This document shows positions 10,103 through 20,785 of a DNA stretch of 64,000 bases, piece by piece; position 1 is the stretch's first letter; every line of letters begins with the position of its first letter. The DNA is from Shewanella marisflavi (GTDB taxonomy: Bacteria; Pseudomonadota; Gammaproteobacteria; Enterobacterales; Shewanellaceae), in contig NZ_JAKIKX010000005.1 of NCBI RefSeq assembly GCF_023283925.1, forward strand, positions 124,001 to 188,000, in the 5' to 3' direction. A program made the translations under genes and the position numbers. The notes under the pieces are model-generated. The model did not search any database and was not told where the DNA came from. It was given only the letters and a program-made list of their open reading frames with translations.

Positions 10103-11167
10103 TTATTGTTGTGCGCGAGCAACGTCTAGTTGGCTGATCACTTCAACTAAGGATTGATCTTTGAGGTTTTGTTGCCCACGGATCACTATCTGCTCACCGG
10201 GTTCCAATCCAGACACGACTTCAACGGTATCGGCTTCGCGGTAACCTAACGACACTTCGCGGCGCAGGGCATTGTCACCTTGGACGACATATAGGGCGTA
10301 TTGATTATCTTGATTGACTACAGCGTTGTAGGGAACGGTTATCACATTGCTATGAGTATCGTATCTCAGCTCTACCCGGGTAAACATACCCGCCTTGAGT
10401 TGGGCATTTTGGTTCGGAACAGACAGAGTGACTTTAAAGGTACCACTTTGTGGGTCGACTATGGGACTGATGCGAAGAACCTTCGCGTGAACAGTCTCTT
10501 TGGTGTGCTTGTTGGCATATAGCTCAGCTTCCTGACCTAAACGTAGGCTCTGCAGCTGTGCTTCTGGTAGGTGGACGATGCCGTAAAGTTCATCTTGGTT
10601 AACCACATAGAAGAGCTGCTCGAACTCTTTGGCCATGTTACCGGCCTTGACATAGCGCTTAGCGACAACACCGTCGATGGGGGAGCGTACCATGCTTTCC
10701 TGTACTTGCAGTGCAGCTAAGTCGCGTTTGGCGATGGCGGCCTGCAGGTTGTATTCGAGTTTGGCCATGGAGTCGGCGCTGATAAACTCTTTATTACCCA
10801 TCTTCTTCAAACGATTCAGTTCTTGTTCGATAATCTCCACTTCGGCTTGAGAGCGCGCCAGGTCGTAGCGTTGGCGTTTCGCATCAATCACGGCTAACAG
10901 TTGCCCTTTGGTGACGCGATCCCCTTCTTCAACCTTAATCTCTTCGATAAGACCCGCGATACGGCTAACGACATCGGCTTCCTGAGGCGCTTCCAGGGTT
11001 GCAGTAGTGCTATAAAAGGAGGAGACGTCACCTTGTATTACAGTCGTGGTTTCAACGGGAACGGCGTATTTTTCTTCTTCTTTTTTTGTTTCCTCATTGC
11101 CACATGCACTGAGTACGGCAACAAATAGTAGGGGAAGTGCCAACTTAAACTTTGAAAAAGATTCCAT
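10103..11167 (-). CDS. RND efflux membrane fusion lipoprotein
   Basis: A 354-residue periplasmic adaptor of the AcrA/MexA (HlyD-like) family. A lipoprotein signal ends at LSAC (Cys about residue 22), followed by a highly charged K/E linker. The lipoyl-like half motifs (VSRIAGLIEEIKVEEGDRVTKGQLL and VRSPIDGVVAKRYVKAGN) flank a short alpha-helical hairpin. The beta-barrel and membrane-proximal domains follow. It is the first gene of the three-gene pump operon and links the inner-membrane pumps to an outer-membrane channel. No dedicated regulator gene lies next to it. Confidence 0.93.
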   Translation of the reverse strand: MESFSKFKLALPLLFVAVLSACGNEETKKEEEKYAVPVETTTVIQGDVSSFYSTTATLEAPQEADVVSRIAGLIEEIKVEEGDRVTKGQLLAVIDAKRQRYDLARSQAEVEIIEQELNRLKKMGNKEFISADSMAKLEYNLQAAIAKRDLAALQVQESMVRSPIDGVVAKRYVKAGNMAKEFEQLFYVVNQDELYGIVHLPEAQLQSLRLGQEAELYANKHTKETVHAKVLRISPIVDPQSGTFKVTLSVPNQNAQLKAGMFTRVELRYDTHSNVITVPYNAVVNQDNQYALYVVQGDNALRREVSLGYREADTVEVVSGLEPGEQIVIRGQQNLKDQSLVEVISQLDVARAQQ

Positions 11168-11353
11168 GTGAAGATACCTATGTTATTTATCCAATTAGCC
11201 TTAGTAAGCACAAGGTGTGCCAAAATTTTAAATCTATATTTTTCAATTGTTTGTACCAAATAAACCCTTGAGTTGATGAACTTGTTAATTGGTTTGTAGC
11301 GAAAATGTTTAACAAGTGATGATTTTGACTACTTAAAGTTATGACTGTTAGCC

Positions 11354-11491
11354 ATGGGAGCGCAAATTGGATTTGATACAAAATGTATCTTTAATATTTT
11401 AGTCGAAGCCTCTCTTGTTTGGCGGGCCGAATATGAGCAAAAAATAGGTATAGAACCTGATGCCATGGATGGAGTGAGAATGGATGCGTGA
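11354..11491 (+). CDS. Possible 45-residue small protein, doubtful
   Basis: An ATG-started frame of 45 codons between the RND operon and gltA. The peptide is mixed hydrophobic and acidic (ending EPDAMDGVRMDA) and looks more protein-like than most chance frames of this size. There is no good ribosome binding site and no recognised family. It could be a remnant of a longer gene or chance. Confidence 0.2.
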   Translation: MGAQIGFDTKCIFNILVEASLVWRAEYEQKIGIEPDAMDGVRMDA

Positions 11492-11551
11492 TATTTAGAG
11501 GAGCCATAAAAGGACAGGCTTAAAAAGGCGTATATAAAGCGAGATAGGCAT

Positions 11552-11579
11552 AAAAAAAGCACCCTTAAGGGTGCTTTTT
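11552..11579. terminator. gltA terminator
   Basis: A near-perfect palindrome: A tract, GCACCC, TTAA, GGGTGC, T tract. It is placed directly past the gltA stop and can act in both directions. Confidence 0.9.
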
Positions 11580-11594
11580 AAGATTAGGCAGGGA

Positions 11595-12881
11595 TTAACG
11601 CTGATCTAGTTTGACGAAGCCGCGTTCTGCCGAACCTGTGTAAAGCTGACGTGGACGGCTGATCTTGTGACCAGGCTGATCCAACATCTCTTTCCAGTGA
11701 GCAATCCAACCTACAGTGCGCGCTAGAGCGAACAGTACGGTGAACATGCTAGTTGGAATACCGATAGCCTTCATGATGATACCTGAGTAGAAGTCTACGT
11801 TTGGATAAAGCTTCTTAGACACAAAGTATTCATCTTCCAGTGCGATACGCTCAAGCTCCATCGCTACGTCGAGCAGTGGATCGTTAACCTTAAGCTCGGC
11901 AAGCACTTCGTGGCAAGTTTCACGCATGACTTTGGCGCGAGGGTCGAAGTTCTTGTAAACGCGGTGACCGAAGCCCATCAGACGGAATGGATCATCTTTA
12001 TCCTTTGCACGTTCGATAAACTCAGGAATACGATCAACAGTACCAATCTCTTCTAGCATGTTCAGGCAAGCTTCGTTTGCGCCGCCATGTGCAGGCCCCC
12101 ACAGTGAGGCAATACCCGCTGCGATACACGCAAATGGGTTCGCTCCTGAAGAACCAGCTAGACGCACAGTAGAGGTAGAAGCATTTTGCTCATGATCTGC
12201 GTGCAGGATAAAGATACGGTCCATAGCACGCTCGATGATAGGGTTAACCTTGTACTCTTCACAAGGGACCGCAAACATCATGCTTAGGAAGTTCCCCGCA
12301 TAGCTTAGGTCGTTACGTGGGTAAACAAATGGCTGACCAATTGAATACTTGTAACACATAGCGGCGATAGTCGGCATCTTAGAGACTAAACGGAACGCCG
12401 CAATTTCGCGGTGGTGTTCGTCGTTAACATCGAGAGAGTCTTGATAGAATGCAGACAATGCACCTGTAACACCACATAGCATAGCCATTGGGTGTGCATC
12501 ACGGCGGAAACCACGGAAGAACGACGCAAGTTGCTCGTTAACCATAGTGTGTGTCTTTACCGTGTAGACAAATTTGTCGTATTGAGCCTTGTTAGGTAGC
12601 TCACCGTAAAGCAGCAGATAACAAAGATCTAAATAATCTGAATCGACGGCAAGTTCGTCGATAGCGTAACCACGGTGTAAAAGTATACCTTGGGCGCCAT
12701 CAATGTAGGTGATAGCTGATTCGCAGGATGCTGTCGCTAGGAATCCTGGGTCAAATGTAAAATGACCTTTGCTACCGAGTTTACTGATGTCGATAACATC
12801 AAATCCCGCCGTTCCTTTCTTAATAGGCAGTTCAATCGAATCGTTCCCTGGTAGTTCCAATTTGGCTATATTATCAGCCAT
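11595..12881 (-). CDS. gltA: Citrate synthase, type II
   Basis: A 428-residue citrate synthase condensing oxaloacetate and acetyl-CoA, the entry step of the TCA cycle in the cytoplasm. The length and sequence match the NADH-sensitive hexameric Gram-negative type. Active-site segments are present: [12 protein letters not shown] with the first catalytic His, [14 protein letters not shown] with the second, and the aspartate in YPNVDFYSG. The gene is divergent from sdhCDAB, the same arrangement as in E. coli, so the shared 412-bp gap probably integrates regulation (for example ArcA or CRP). The nearest start gives the usual N-terminus. Confidence 0.98.
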   Translation of the reverse strand: MADNIAKLELPGNDSIELPIKKGTAGFDVIDISKLGSKGHFTFDPGFLATASCESAITYIDGAQGILLHRGYAIDELAVDSDYLDLCYLLLYGELPNKAQYDKFVYTVKTHTMVNEQLASFFRGFRRDAHPMAMLCGVTGALSAFYQDSLDVNDEHHREIAAFRLVSKMPTIAAMCYKYSIGQPFVYPRNDLSYAGNFLSMMFAVPCEEYKVNPIIERAMDRIFILHADHEQNASTSTVRLAGSSGANPFACIAAGIASLWGPAHGGANEACLNMLEEIGTVDRIPEFIERAKDKDDPFRLMGFGHRVYKNFDPRAKVMRETCHEVLAELKVNDPLLDVAMELERIALEDEYFVSKKLYPNVDFYSGIIMKAIGIPTSMFTVLFALARTVGWIAHWKEMLDQPGHKISRPRQLYTGSAERGFVKLDQR

Positions 12882-13293
12882 ACCCCGTTCTCCTTACTTC
12901 ATTCTTATGTGAGTGCGGCTTTGTCAAACGCCAATACTTTACAGTGAATCTAGATCACATTTCAATTTAAATAACTGTTTAAATTTGTTAGACCATGGTC
13001 TTAATTTGACGTAAGTGCCCGTCATTAAAGCAACTTGCTAGAATTTTTTACCAAAAAAACAAAATTTGCATAATGTGATGTTTGTATTTGACATTTGTGG
13101 GGCGTATACTTGCTTCGGCTCGAAAGAGCTACAAACAAACCAATTCGAAAACCATTATTTACAAGCTTAATTAGTGTTTTTTGAATTAGTTAACTGTTTG
13201 TTTCAACTTTTCTTTTGAGGCGAGAGGAGGTGGTAAGTTTGCTTGCTGGTCAAATTTCGTTCGAAAGAGGTTCAATAACAAAAATAATGCTCA
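12882..13293. promoter_or_regulatory. Divergent gltA/sdhC regulatory region
   Basis: A 412-bp AT-rich gap between divergent TCA genes. A plus-strand promoter candidate is TTGTAT (13082-13087), 17 bp spacer, TATACT (13105-13110). A strong Shine-Dalgarno run (AGAGGAGGTGG, 13224-13234) lies about 60 bases before the annotated sdhC start and seems to serve a small upstream frame (13239-13307). No operator could be assigned with certainty. Confidence 0.6.
13082..13110 (+). promoter_or_regulatory. Candidate sigma-70 promoter of sdhCDAB
   Basis: TTGTAT and TATACT with 17-bp spacing, about 180 bases before sdhC. The -10 matches 5 of 6 consensus bases. Confidence 0.5.
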
Positions 13294-13689
13294 ATGGAGC
13301 AGAGTGAGCAGAACGTGAAAAAGCAAAGACCTGTCCATCTAGATCTGCAGACCATTCGCTTTCCTGCAACAGCGATTGCGTCAATCCTACACCGTGTTTC
13401 CGGTGTCATCATGCTGTTTGCCGTCGGCATTCTTATCTGGTTGTTGAGTGAGTCACTCGCATCTGCTGAGAGTTTCGCGGGCATTCAATCTCTATTTGAT
13501 AACTTCATCGTTAAGTTTGTCGTCTGGGGAATTCTTACTGCGCTTGGCTATCACCTGATTGTTGGCTTACGCCATCTGATTATGGATACCGGTTGTTGGG
13601 AAGAGTTGGACTCAGGTAACGCTTCAGCGAAAGCCGCGTTTGTTATTGCTGCGGCATGGTCAATCATTGCGGGGATTTGGGTATGGTAA
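13294..13689 (+). CDS. sdhC: Succinate dehydrogenase cytochrome b556 subunit
   Basis: A 131-residue membrane anchor of complex II. Three hydrophobic helices are visible (about residues 30-50, 65-85, 108-130). The N-terminal block [16 protein letters not shown] and the motif SILHRVSG are characteristic; the helix His in LRHLIMD is the expected haem-ligand region. The start is uncertain: ATG at 13294 has no good ribosome binding site, and a GTG at 13315 would give a protein beginning just before KKQRP. A 22-codon frame with a very strong ribosome binding site ends between the two candidates, which suggests translational coupling. It overlaps sdhD by 7 bp. Confidence 0.95.
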   Translation: MEQSEQNVKKQRPVHLDLQTIRFPATAIASILHRVSGVIMLFAVGILIWLLSESLASAESFAGIQSLFDNFIVKFVVWGILTALGYHLIVGLRHLIMDTGCWEELDSGNASAKAAFVIAAAWSIIAGIWVW

Positions 13690-14030
13690 CAAATGCAGCG
13701 AGTCTTGGACGCAGTGGCGTTCATGATTTTATTCTTCTTCGTGCTAGTGCCGTGATCCTTACTTGTTACACTATTTTTTTAGTAGGATTCATTGCCGCTA
13801 GTGCTCCTCTCACTTATGACGTATGGCACGGGTTATTCAGTGCTTTGCCGATGAAAGTGTTTACGCTTTTAGCCTTGGTTGCCATTCTGGTTCATTCCTG
13901 GATCGGTATCTGGCAAGTGCTAACCGACTATGTTAAGCCGGTCGCAGTTCGTGGCGTACTCCAATTCGTCTTCGTCGTAGCAGCACTTTCTTATCTGGCT
14001 GCTGGCATTGTTATTGTGTGGGGTGTTTAA
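13683..14030 (+). CDS. sdhD: Succinate dehydrogenase membrane anchor subunit
   Basis: A 115-residue, three-helix anchor of complex II; with SdhC it binds haem b and ubiquinone. Its N-terminus ([23 protein letters not shown]) and the segment [16 protein letters not shown] are almost the same as in E. coli SdhD. I chose the ATG at 13683, which overlaps the sdhC stop, rather than the earlier in-frame start at 13656, because it gives the family N-terminus. The next gene starts directly after its stop codon. Confidence 0.95.
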   Translation: MVTNAASLGRSGVHDFILLRASAVILTCYTIFLVGFIAASAPLTYDVWHGLFSALPMKVFTLLALVAILVHSWIGIWQVLTDYVKPVAVRGVLQFVFVVAALSYLAAGIVIVWGV

Positions 14031-15797
14031 GTGAGTATTCCAGTTCGTGAATTTGATGCAATCGTAATTGGCGCCGGTGGCGCGGGTATGCGAGCTGCAC
14101 TACAGATTTCTAAAGAAGGTAAGAGCTGCGCGCTGTTATCTAAAGTATTTCCAACGCGTTCTCATACCGTTTCAGCCCAGGGTGGTATTACCGTAGCCCT
14201 AGGAAACGCCCATGAAGACCATTGGGAACAACACATGTACGATACGGTAAAAGGTTCCGATTTCATCGGTGACCAAGACGCTATCGAATTTATGTGTCAA
14301 ACCGGTCCAGAAGCCATTATCGAGCTTGAGCATATGGGTCTACCATTCTCTCGTTTCGAAAACGGTAAGATCTATCAGCGTCCTTTTGGCGGCCAGTCTA
14401 AAAACTTCGGTGGCGAGCAAGCAGCTCGTACCGCTGCTGCGGCCGACCGTACTGGTCACGCGCTACTCCACTGCCTATACCAGCAGAACGTTAAGCATAA
14501 GACTGAAGTCTTCTCTGAGTGGTACGCACTGGATCTCGTGAAAAACGAAGATGGTGCTATCGTTGGCTGTACTGCAATCGAAATCGAAACCGGTGAGATT
14601 GTTTACTTCAAGTCTAAAGCCACTATCTTAGCGACAGGTGGTGCTGGCCGTATCTACGCCTCTACCACTAACGCTCACATCAACACGGGTGACGGCGTCG
14701 GTATGGCGATGCGCGCTGGTGTGCAGATGCAAGATATGGAAATGTGGCAGTTCCACCCAACCGGTATCGCCGGCGCGGGTGTACTGGTCACTGAAGGCTG
14801 TCGTGGTGAAGGCGGATATCTGCTAAACAAAGACGGCGAGCGTTTCATGGAGCGTTATGCGCCAAACGCGAAAGACTTAGCATCGCGTGACGTGGTTGCA
14901 CGTTCTATGATGACTGAAATTCGTGAAGGTCGTGGTCTCGATGGCCCATTAGGTCCTCACTGTCTATTGAAACTTGATCACTTAGGTAAAGAGACCCTCG
15001 AAGCACGTCTACCTGGCGTATGTGAACTGTCTCGTACCTTCGCGCATATCGATCCGGCCGATGGCCCAATCCCTGTATTGCCAACCTGTCACTATATGAT
15101 GGGTGGTCTACCTGCTAAGGTGAGCGGTCAGGTGATTCGTAAGAATGAAGACGGCAGCGAAACTGATGTTTCTGGTCTGTTTGCCGTAGGCGAAATTGCC
15201 TGTGTATCGGTACACGGTGCCAACCGACTCGGTGGTAACTCGCTACTTGACCTTGTGGTCTTTGGCCGCGCAGCGGGTCAACACTTGGGTAAGGCGTTGG
15301 ATGAGACTGCTGATCCTAAAGATGCTACCGATGCCGACATCGCGAAATCACTTGAGCGTCTAAACCGTTGGGAAAGTAACAAAGACGGTGAAGATCCTGC
15401 GAAGATCCGTAAAGATCTTCAGCTGTGTATGCAGCTTAACTTCTCAGTATTCCGTAGCGGTGACGCCATGGCAGAAGGTCTCGAAGAGCTTAAGGCGATT
15501 CGTGAGCGTCTGGCCAATGCCAAGTTGTCTGATAACTCGAAAGAGTTCAACACTCAGCGTATCGAGTGTTTAGAGCTAGACAACCTGATGGCAACAGCCA
15601 TCGCCACGGCTTACGCGGCTAACTTCCGTAAAGAGAGTCGTGGGGCGCACTCACGCGAAGATTACCTCGAGCGTGATGATGACAACTGGTTATGCCACAG
15701 CCTGTTCGATCCTGTGACAGAGCAGATGACCAAGCGTGCGGTGAACATGGAGCCTAAGCTTCGTGAAGCCTTCCCGCCAATCAAGCGTACCTACTAA
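14031..15797 (+). CDS. sdhA: Succinate dehydrogenase flavoprotein subunit
   Basis: A 588-residue flavoprotein oxidising succinate to fumarate with covalently bound FAD. The nucleotide-binding glycine motif [10 protein letters not shown] lies near the N-terminus, the FAD-linking histidine region reads SHTVSAQGG, and the substrate-site block [21 protein letters not shown] is intact. The start codon is GTG, immediately after the sdhD stop. The protein is full length compared with E. coli SdhA. Confidence 0.98.
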   Translation: MSIPVREFDAIVIGAGGAGMRAALQISKEGKSCALLSKVFPTRSHTVSAQGGITVALGNAHEDHWEQHMYDTVKGSDFIGDQDAIEFMCQTGPEAIIELEHMGLPFSRFENGKIYQRPFGGQSKNFGGEQAARTAAAADRTGHALLHCLYQQNVKHKTEVFSEWYALDLVKNEDGAIVGCTAIEIETGEIVYFKSKATILATGGAGRIYASTTNAHINTGDGVGMAMRAGVQMQDMEMWQFHPTGIAGAGVLVTEGCRGEGGYLLNKDGERFMERYAPNAKDLASRDVVARSMMTEIREGRGLDGPLGPHCLLKLDHLGKETLEARLPGVCELSRTFAHIDPADGPIPVLPTCHYMMGGLPAKVSGQVIRKNEDGSETDVSGLFAVGEIACVSVHGANRLGGNSLLDLVVFGRAAGQHLGKALDETADPKDATDADIAKSLERLNRWESNKDGEDPAKIRKDLQLCMQLNFSVFRSGDAMAEGLEELKAIRERLANAKLSDNSKEFNTQRIECLELDNLMATAIATAYAANFRKESRGAHSREDYLERDDDNWLCHSLFDPVTEQMTKRAVNMEPKLREAFPPIKRTY

Positions 15798-15807
15798 GGA
15801 AGATAAG

Positions 15808-16515
15808 ATGAATTTGAAGATTGCTATTTATCGCTATAATCCTGAAGTAGACACTAAGCCTTACATGAAGGATTACACGCTGGAAGTGGCTGAAGGTACC
15901 GATATGATGGTATTGGATGTCCTGATGCAGCTGAAGGTTCAAGACCCAACGTTGGCGTTCCGTCGCTCATGCCGTGAAGGTGTATGTGGTAGTGATGGCG
16001 TGAACATGAATGGTAAGAATGGTCTGGCTTGTATTACGCCTATTTCTACCTTCAAAGGTAAGAAACTGGAAATACGTCCACTGCCGGGTATGCCTGTTGT
16101 GCGTGACCTGATTGTCGACCTGACTCAGTTCTACAAGCAGTATGAGAAGATCAAACCTTACCTGATCAACGATGAAAAGACGCCAGCTCGTGAGCATCTG
16201 CAATCGCCAGAAGAGCGTGCGCACTTAGATGGTCTTTATGAGTGTATCATGTGTGCGTGTTGTTCAACGGCTTGTCCATCATTCTGGTGGAACCCAGACA
16301 AGTTTGTCGGACCAAGCGGCCTGTTGCATGCTTATCGTTTCCTTATCGATAGCCGCGATACCGCGACCGAAGAGCGTTTGTCTGAGCTTGACGATGCATA
16401 CAGCGTATTCCGTTGCCATGGCATCATGAACTGTGTTGATGTGTGTCCGAAAGGACTCAACCCGACGAAAGCAATTGGACACATTAAGTCCATGTTGCTG
16501 AAGCGAGCAGTATAA
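15808..16515 (+). CDS. sdhB: Succinate dehydrogenase iron-sulfur subunit
   Basis: A 235-residue subunit passing electrons from FAD to ubiquinone. It has the ferredoxin-like cysteine block (CREGVCGSDGVNMNGKNGLAC) for the 2Fe-2S cluster and two C-terminal cysteine groups (CIMCACCSTACPSFWW and CVDVCPKGLNP) for the 4Fe-4S and 3Fe-4S clusters. The start at 15808 follows AAGGAAG; an earlier in-frame start at 15763 would overlap sdhA deeply and is not needed. A terminator follows before sucA. Confidence 0.97.
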   Translation: MNLKIAIYRYNPEVDTKPYMKDYTLEVAEGTDMMVLDVLMQLKVQDPTLAFRRSCREGVCGSDGVNMNGKNGLACITPISTFKGKKLEIRPLPGMPVVRDLIVDLTQFYKQYEKIKPYLINDEKTPAREHLQSPEERAHLDGLYECIMCACCSTACPSFWWNPDKFVGPSGLLHAYRFLIDSRDTATEERLSELDDAYSVFRCHGIMNCVDVCPKGLNPTKAIGHIKSMLLKRAV

Positions 16516-16557
16516 ATGCAACACACTGAGCTAATTTTAATAATTATATAGCTCATT

Positions 16558-16593
16558 GAGAGTCACTTCTCCTATGTGAGAAGTGGCTCTTTT
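16558..16593 (+). terminator. Terminator between sdhB and sucA
   Basis: Arms CACTTCTC (64-71 of the 16500 block) and GAGAAGTG, extended by flanking pairs, followed by CTCTTTT. It lies about 45 bases past the sdhB stop and may reduce rather than abolish read-through into sucA. Confidence 0.7.
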
Positions 16594-16730
16594 ATGTAAT
16601 GGAACTACACATGCCGTGAAATCTGGACTCTAGGGGCGGCAGATATTTTGCAATTGCAGTGCATTTAACTGGGATTGCATTTTCAATACTTTGGCTAAAA
16701 ACACGTGTATAAAGTTTGAAAGGAATAGAA

Positions 16731-19553
16731 ATGCACCAAGGCATCATGAAAGCCTGGCTCGATTCGTCTCACTTGAGTGGCGCGAACTCGACCTATGTAG
16801 AAGAGATGTATGAAGCCTATCAAGAGGACCCTCAGTCAGTTTCAGACGACTGGCGAGCGGTGTTTGATAACCTCCCATATGCCAACGGTGCAACAGCAGA
16901 TGTACCCGAAGCTGCCCACTCTAAAGTACGTGAATATTTCCGTAGTTTGGCGTTAGAAGGCCGCCACAAGAGCGCTGCTCGTGTGACGGATCCCGAAGTC
17001 GACGCTAAACAGGTTAAAGTTCTTCAGTTGATTAACGCGCACCGTTTCCGTGGCCACCAGAATGCGAATCTGGACCCTCTCGGTATATGGAAACGCGAAA
17101 CCGTCTCTGAATTGGACCCTGCCTTCCACGGCTTAACCAGCGAAGATATGGAGCGTGAATTCAATACTGGTTCATTTGCTCACGGTGGCGACACCATGAA
17201 GCTAGGTGATCTGGTGAAAGCACTGAAGACCACTTATTGTGGTGCTATCGGCGCGGAATACATGCATATCACGGATACTGATGAGAAGCGTTGGATTCAA
17301 CAACGCTTGGAGCCATCATTAGGTAGCGCTAATTACGATAAAAGCACTAAAACCCGAATTCTTGAAGGCCTAAATGCCGCCGAGGGGATGGAAAAGTATC
17401 TTGGGGCCAAGTTCCCAGGTGCCAAGCGTTTCTCGCTGGAAGGTGGTGATGCGCTAGTGCCTATGATGCGTGAAATCATCTATCGCGGTGGCGAAGCGGG
17501 TACCAAAGAGATTGTCGTGGGCATGGCTCACCGTGGTCGTCTAAACCTGCTGGTTAACATCTTAGGTAAGAAGCCATCAGAACTGTTTGACGAATTTGCT
17601 GGTAAGCATAGCGATGAGCTCAATGGTTCGGGTGACGTTAAATATCACCAAGGTTTCTCATCAGATTTCGAAACGCCAGGTGGCAATGTGCATCTAGCCC
17701 TGGCCTTTAACCCCTCGCATCTTGAGATCGTTAACCCTGTGGTTATGGGCTCGGTAAGAGCACGTCTTGACCGCCGCGGCTGTAAGACTGGTCTGCAGGT
17801 CATGCCTATCACTATTCATGGCGACAGCGCGATTGCCGGTCAAGGTATTGTCCAAGAGACCTTTAACATGTCTCAAACCCGTGCTTTCAAAGTGGGTGGC
17901 AGTATCCGTATCGTGGTTAACAACCAAGTGGGCTTTACCACCAACCTGACTGAAGATACCCGCTCTACTGAGTACTGTACCGACATCGCTAAGATGGTTC
18001 AGGCGCCCATTTTCCACGTCAATGCAGATGACCCAGAAGCCGTTGCTTTTGTGGCTCAGGTTGCGGTTGATTATCGCAACGAGTTCAAGCGTGATGTGGT
18101 GATCGATCTGGTTTGTTACCGACGTCATGGCCATAACGAAGCCGATGAGCCGAGTGCGACTCAGCCGCTGATGTATGCCAAGATTAAAAAGCATCCAACA
18201 CCACGTAAGATCTACGCCGATCGCCTGATCGAAGAGAAGACGCTTGGTGCAGATGAAGTGACGTCGATGATCAACGACTATCGCGATGCACTGGATAAGG
18301 GGGATTGCGTGGTGAAAGAGTGGCGTCCGATGACGCTGCACACAGTTGACTGGACGCCTTATCTGAATCGCGAATGGGATGAGGCTTATCCTGCCGAATT
18401 GCCGCTGGCGCGCCTTAAAGCCTTGGCTGAGAAGATCAGCTATGTGCCTGAGAGCCATAAGTTGCAGTCGCGCGTTGCTAAGATCTACAAAGATCGTGCG
18501 GCCATGGCAGCTGGTGACAAGCTACTGGATTGGGGTTTTGCCGAGACCTTAGCTTACGCCTCGATTTTGGACGACAACAAGCGCGTGCGCATTACGGGTC
18601 AAGACTCAGGCCGTGGTACCTTCTTCCACCGTCATGCTGTGCTACATAATCAGAATGACGCGACTGCCTATCTGCCGCTTCGTCAGCTGTCTGATATGCA
18701 AGGCCCTATCGATATTTCTGACTCGGTATTGTCTGAAGCCTCAGTATTGGCGTTCGAGTACGGCTATGCCACAGCTGAACCCGGTGGATTGACCATTTGG
18801 GAAGCCCAGTTCGGTGACTTCGCTAACTGTGCTCAGGTGGTTATCGATCAGTTCCTCTCTTCTGGTGAGCAGAAGTGGGGCCGTCTGTGTGGTTTAACCA
18901 TGCTGTTGCCTCATGGCTATGAAGGGCAGGGCCCAGAGCACTCGAGTGCACGTCTGGAGCGTTTCCTGCAACTTTGTGCAAACCACAATATGCAGGTGTG
19001 TGTTCCTTCGACACCGGCTCAGGTATATCACATGCTGCGCCGTCAGGTGGTGCGTCCTATGCGTCGTCCTCTGGTGGTTATGTCACCTAAGTCACTGCTG
19101 CGTCATCCGCTGGCCGTGTCAACCATGGAAGAACTTGCCGAAGGCACGTTCCAAAATGTGATTGGTGAGATTGATGAGCTTGATAGCAGCAAGGTCGATC
19201 GCGTGGTCTTCTGTAGTGGTAAGGTTTACTTCGAATTGCTTGAAAAGCGTCGTAAAGAGAACCAGACCAACATTGCGCTGATTCGTGTAGAACAACTGTA
19301 CCCGTTCCCACACGAAGATATGGCGCAGATTCTCGCCCAGTATCAGCACGTTAAAGATTTCGTTTGGTGTCAGGAAGAGCCTCAGAACCAGGGCGCTTGG
19401 TATTGCAGCCAGCACCACTTCTGGTCGGCCATTCCAGCCGGTGCCCAATTAACCTATGCAGGTCGTGAAGCCTCGGCAGCACCCGCATGTGGTTATCCGG
19501 CTCTGCACGCTCAGCAGCAAGAATCTTTAATTAATAGCGCATTAAAACTGTAG
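16731..19553 (+). CDS. sucA: 2-oxoglutarate dehydrogenase E1 component
   Basis: A 940-residue thiamine-diphosphate enzyme that decarboxylates 2-oxoglutarate and transfers the succinyl group to SucB lipoate. The N-terminal block KAWLDSSHLSGANSTYVEEMYE is typical. Motifs include GMAHRGRLNLLVNILGK and HGDSAIAGQGIVQETFNMS (TPP/Mg binding) and the C-terminal transketolase-like region ending with the ENQGAWY-type block. The start at 16731 is preceded by AAGGA; the in-frame codon at 16716 lacks one. It is followed 30 bp later by sucB in one operon. Confidence 0.97.
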   Translation: MHQGIMKAWLDSSHLSGANSTYVEEMYEAYQEDPQSVSDDWRAVFDNLPYANGATADVPEAAHSKVREYFRSLALEGRHKSAARVTDPEVDAKQVKVLQLINAHRFRGHQNANLDPLGIWKRETVSELDPAFHGLTSEDMEREFNTGSFAHGGDTMKLGDLVKALKTTYCGAIGAEYMHITDTDEKRWIQQRLEPSLGSANYDKSTKTRILEGLNAAEGMEKYLGAKFPGAKRFSLEGGDALVPMMREIIYRGGEAGTKEIVVGMAHRGRLNLLVNILGKKPSELFDEFAGKHSDELNGSGDVKYHQGFSSDFETPGGNVHLALAFNPSHLEIVNPVVMGSVRARLDRRGCKTGLQVMPITIHGDSAIAGQGIVQETFNMSQTRAFKVGGSIRIVVNNQVGFTTNLTEDTRSTEYCTDIAKMVQAPIFHVNADDPEAVAFVAQVAVDYRNEFKRDVVIDLVCYRRHGHNEADEPSATQPLMYAKIKKHPTPRKIYADRLIEEKTLGADEVTSMINDYRDALDKGDCVVKEWRPMTLHTVDWTPYLNREWDEAYPAELPLARLKALAEKISYVPESHKLQSRVAKIYKDRAAMAAGDKLLDWGFAETLAYASILDDNKRVRITGQDSGRGTFFHRHAVLHNQNDATAYLPLRQLSDMQGPIDISDSVLSEASVLAFEYGYATAEPGGLTIWEAQFGDFANCAQVVIDQFLSSGEQKWGRLCGLTMLLPHGYEGQGPEHSSARLERFLQLCANHNMQVCVPSTPAQVYHMLRRQVVRPMRRPLVVMSPKSLLRHPLAVSTMEELAEGTFQNVIGEIDELDSSKVDRVVFCSGKVYFELLEKRRKENQTNIALIRVEQLYPFPHEDMAQILAQYQHVKDFVWCQEEPQNQGAWYCSQHHFWSAIPAGAQLTYAGREASAAPACGYPALHAQQQESLINSALKL

Positions 19554-19583
19554 TAATAGACAATATAAAAAGGATAGCTTTCC

Positions 19584-20771
19584 ATGAGTATCGAAATTAA
19601 GGTACCCGTACTGCCAGAATCAGTTGCTGATGCAACCATCGCCACATGGCATGTTAAAGCTGGCGAGCAAGTGTCTCGTGATCAAAACCTAGTCGATATC
19701 GAAACCGACAAGGTAGTTTTAGAAGTGGTTGCGCCTGAAGATGGTTCAATCGTTGAGTTCCTGGCTGAAGAAGGCGACACAGTGCTAGCGGAAGCCGTTA
19801 TTGCTAAGTTTGTTGCTGGCGCCGTTGCTGGTCAGGAAGTTTCTAAGGAAGAGGCCGAAGCTGCAGCGCCTCAAGCGGCTGAATCTGACGAGTCTAACGA
19901 TGCGCTAAGCCCATCGGTACGTCGTCTGATCGCCGAGCACAACCTAGATGCTGCCAAGATTAAAGGCACTGGTGTTGGTGGACGTATCACTAAAGAAGAT
20001 GTGGAAGCCTTTATTAAGTCAGCGCCTGCGGCTAAAACCGCTGAGCCAGCGGTTGTTGCTCCGCTTGGCGAGCGCAGCCAGAAGCGTGTACCTATGACGC
20101 GCCTGCGCAAGACTATCGCTAACCGTCTGCTAGAAGCGAAAAACTCTACGGCGATGTTGACTACCTTCAACGAAGTGAACATGAAGCCTATCATGGACAT
20201 TCGTAAGCAGTATCAAGATCTGTTTGAGAAGAAGCACGGTATCCGTCTTGGTTTCATGTCTTTCTATGTGAAGGCGGTAACCGAAGCGCTTAAGCGTTTC
20301 CCAGAAGTGAACGCTTCTATTGACGGTGATGATATCGTTTATCACAACTACTTCGACGTGAGCATCGCGGTATCAACGCCTCGTGGTCTGGTAACCCCAG
20401 TACTGCGTGACACTGACACCATGAGCTTGGCCGACATTGAGCGTAACGTGCGCGAATTGGCGATCAAGGGCCGTGATGGCAAGCTTACCGTTGAAGATAT
20501 GACTGGCGGCAACTTCACCGTGACTAACGGCGGTGTTTTTGGCTCGCTAATGTCAACGCCTATCCTTAACCTGCCACAAAGCGCGATCTTAGGCATGCAT
20601 GCCATTAAAGATCGCCCAATGGCGGTTAATGGTCAGGTAGAAATCCTACCTATGATGTACCTAGCACTCTCTTATGACCACCGTATTATCGATGGTCGTG
20701 AGTCTGTTGGCTTCTTGGTGGCCATTAAGGACTTCCTGGAAGACCCAACTCGTCTGCTATTAGACCTGTAA
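19584..20771 (+). CDS. sucB: Dihydrolipoyllysine-residue succinyltransferase (2-oxoglutarate dehydrogenase E2)
   Basis: A 395-residue E2 core protein. One lipoyl domain (residues 1-80) carries the lipoylated lysine in [10 protein letters not shown] linker leads to the E1/E3-binding domain ([32 protein letters not shown]) and then the catalytic acyltransferase domain with the active-site histidine in [11 protein letters not shown]. The E3 subunit (lpd) is not in the window, as usual. A GC-rich hairpin (20786-20811) lies between this gene and sucC. Confidence 0.97.
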   Translation: MSIEIKVPVLPESVADATIATWHVKAGEQVSRDQNLVDIETDKVVLEVVAPEDGSIVEFLAEEGDTVLAEAVIAKFVAGAVAGQEVSKEEAEAAAPQAAESDESNDALSPSVRRLIAEHNLDAAKIKGTGVGGRITKEDVEAFIKSAPAAKTAEPAVVAPLGERSQKRVPMTRLRKTIANRLLEAKNSTAMLTTFNEVNMKPIMDIRKQYQDLFEKKHGIRLGFMSFYVKAVTEALKRFPEVNASIDGDDIVYHNYFDVSIAVSTPRGLVTPVLRDTDTMSLADIERNVRELAIKGRDGKLTVEDMTGGNFTVTNGGVFGSLMSTPILNLPQSAILGMHAIKDRPMAVNGQVEILPMMYLALSYDHRIIDGRESVGFLVAIKDFLEDPTRLLLDL

Positions 20772-20785
20772 GACGATGTTGTTTA

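Larger units (their letters stand above)
11168..11594. other. Intergenic region between RND operon and gltA
   Basis: It carries the promoter region of the RND operon at the left and the gltA terminator at the right. A 45-codon open frame on the plus strand (11354-11491) is listed separately; otherwise nothing was recognised. Confidence 0.5.

Noticed and set aside
17694..18458. 254-codon frame on the minus strand
   Set aside because: It lies fully inside sucA on the opposite strand; sucA is certain, and the antisense product has no family features.
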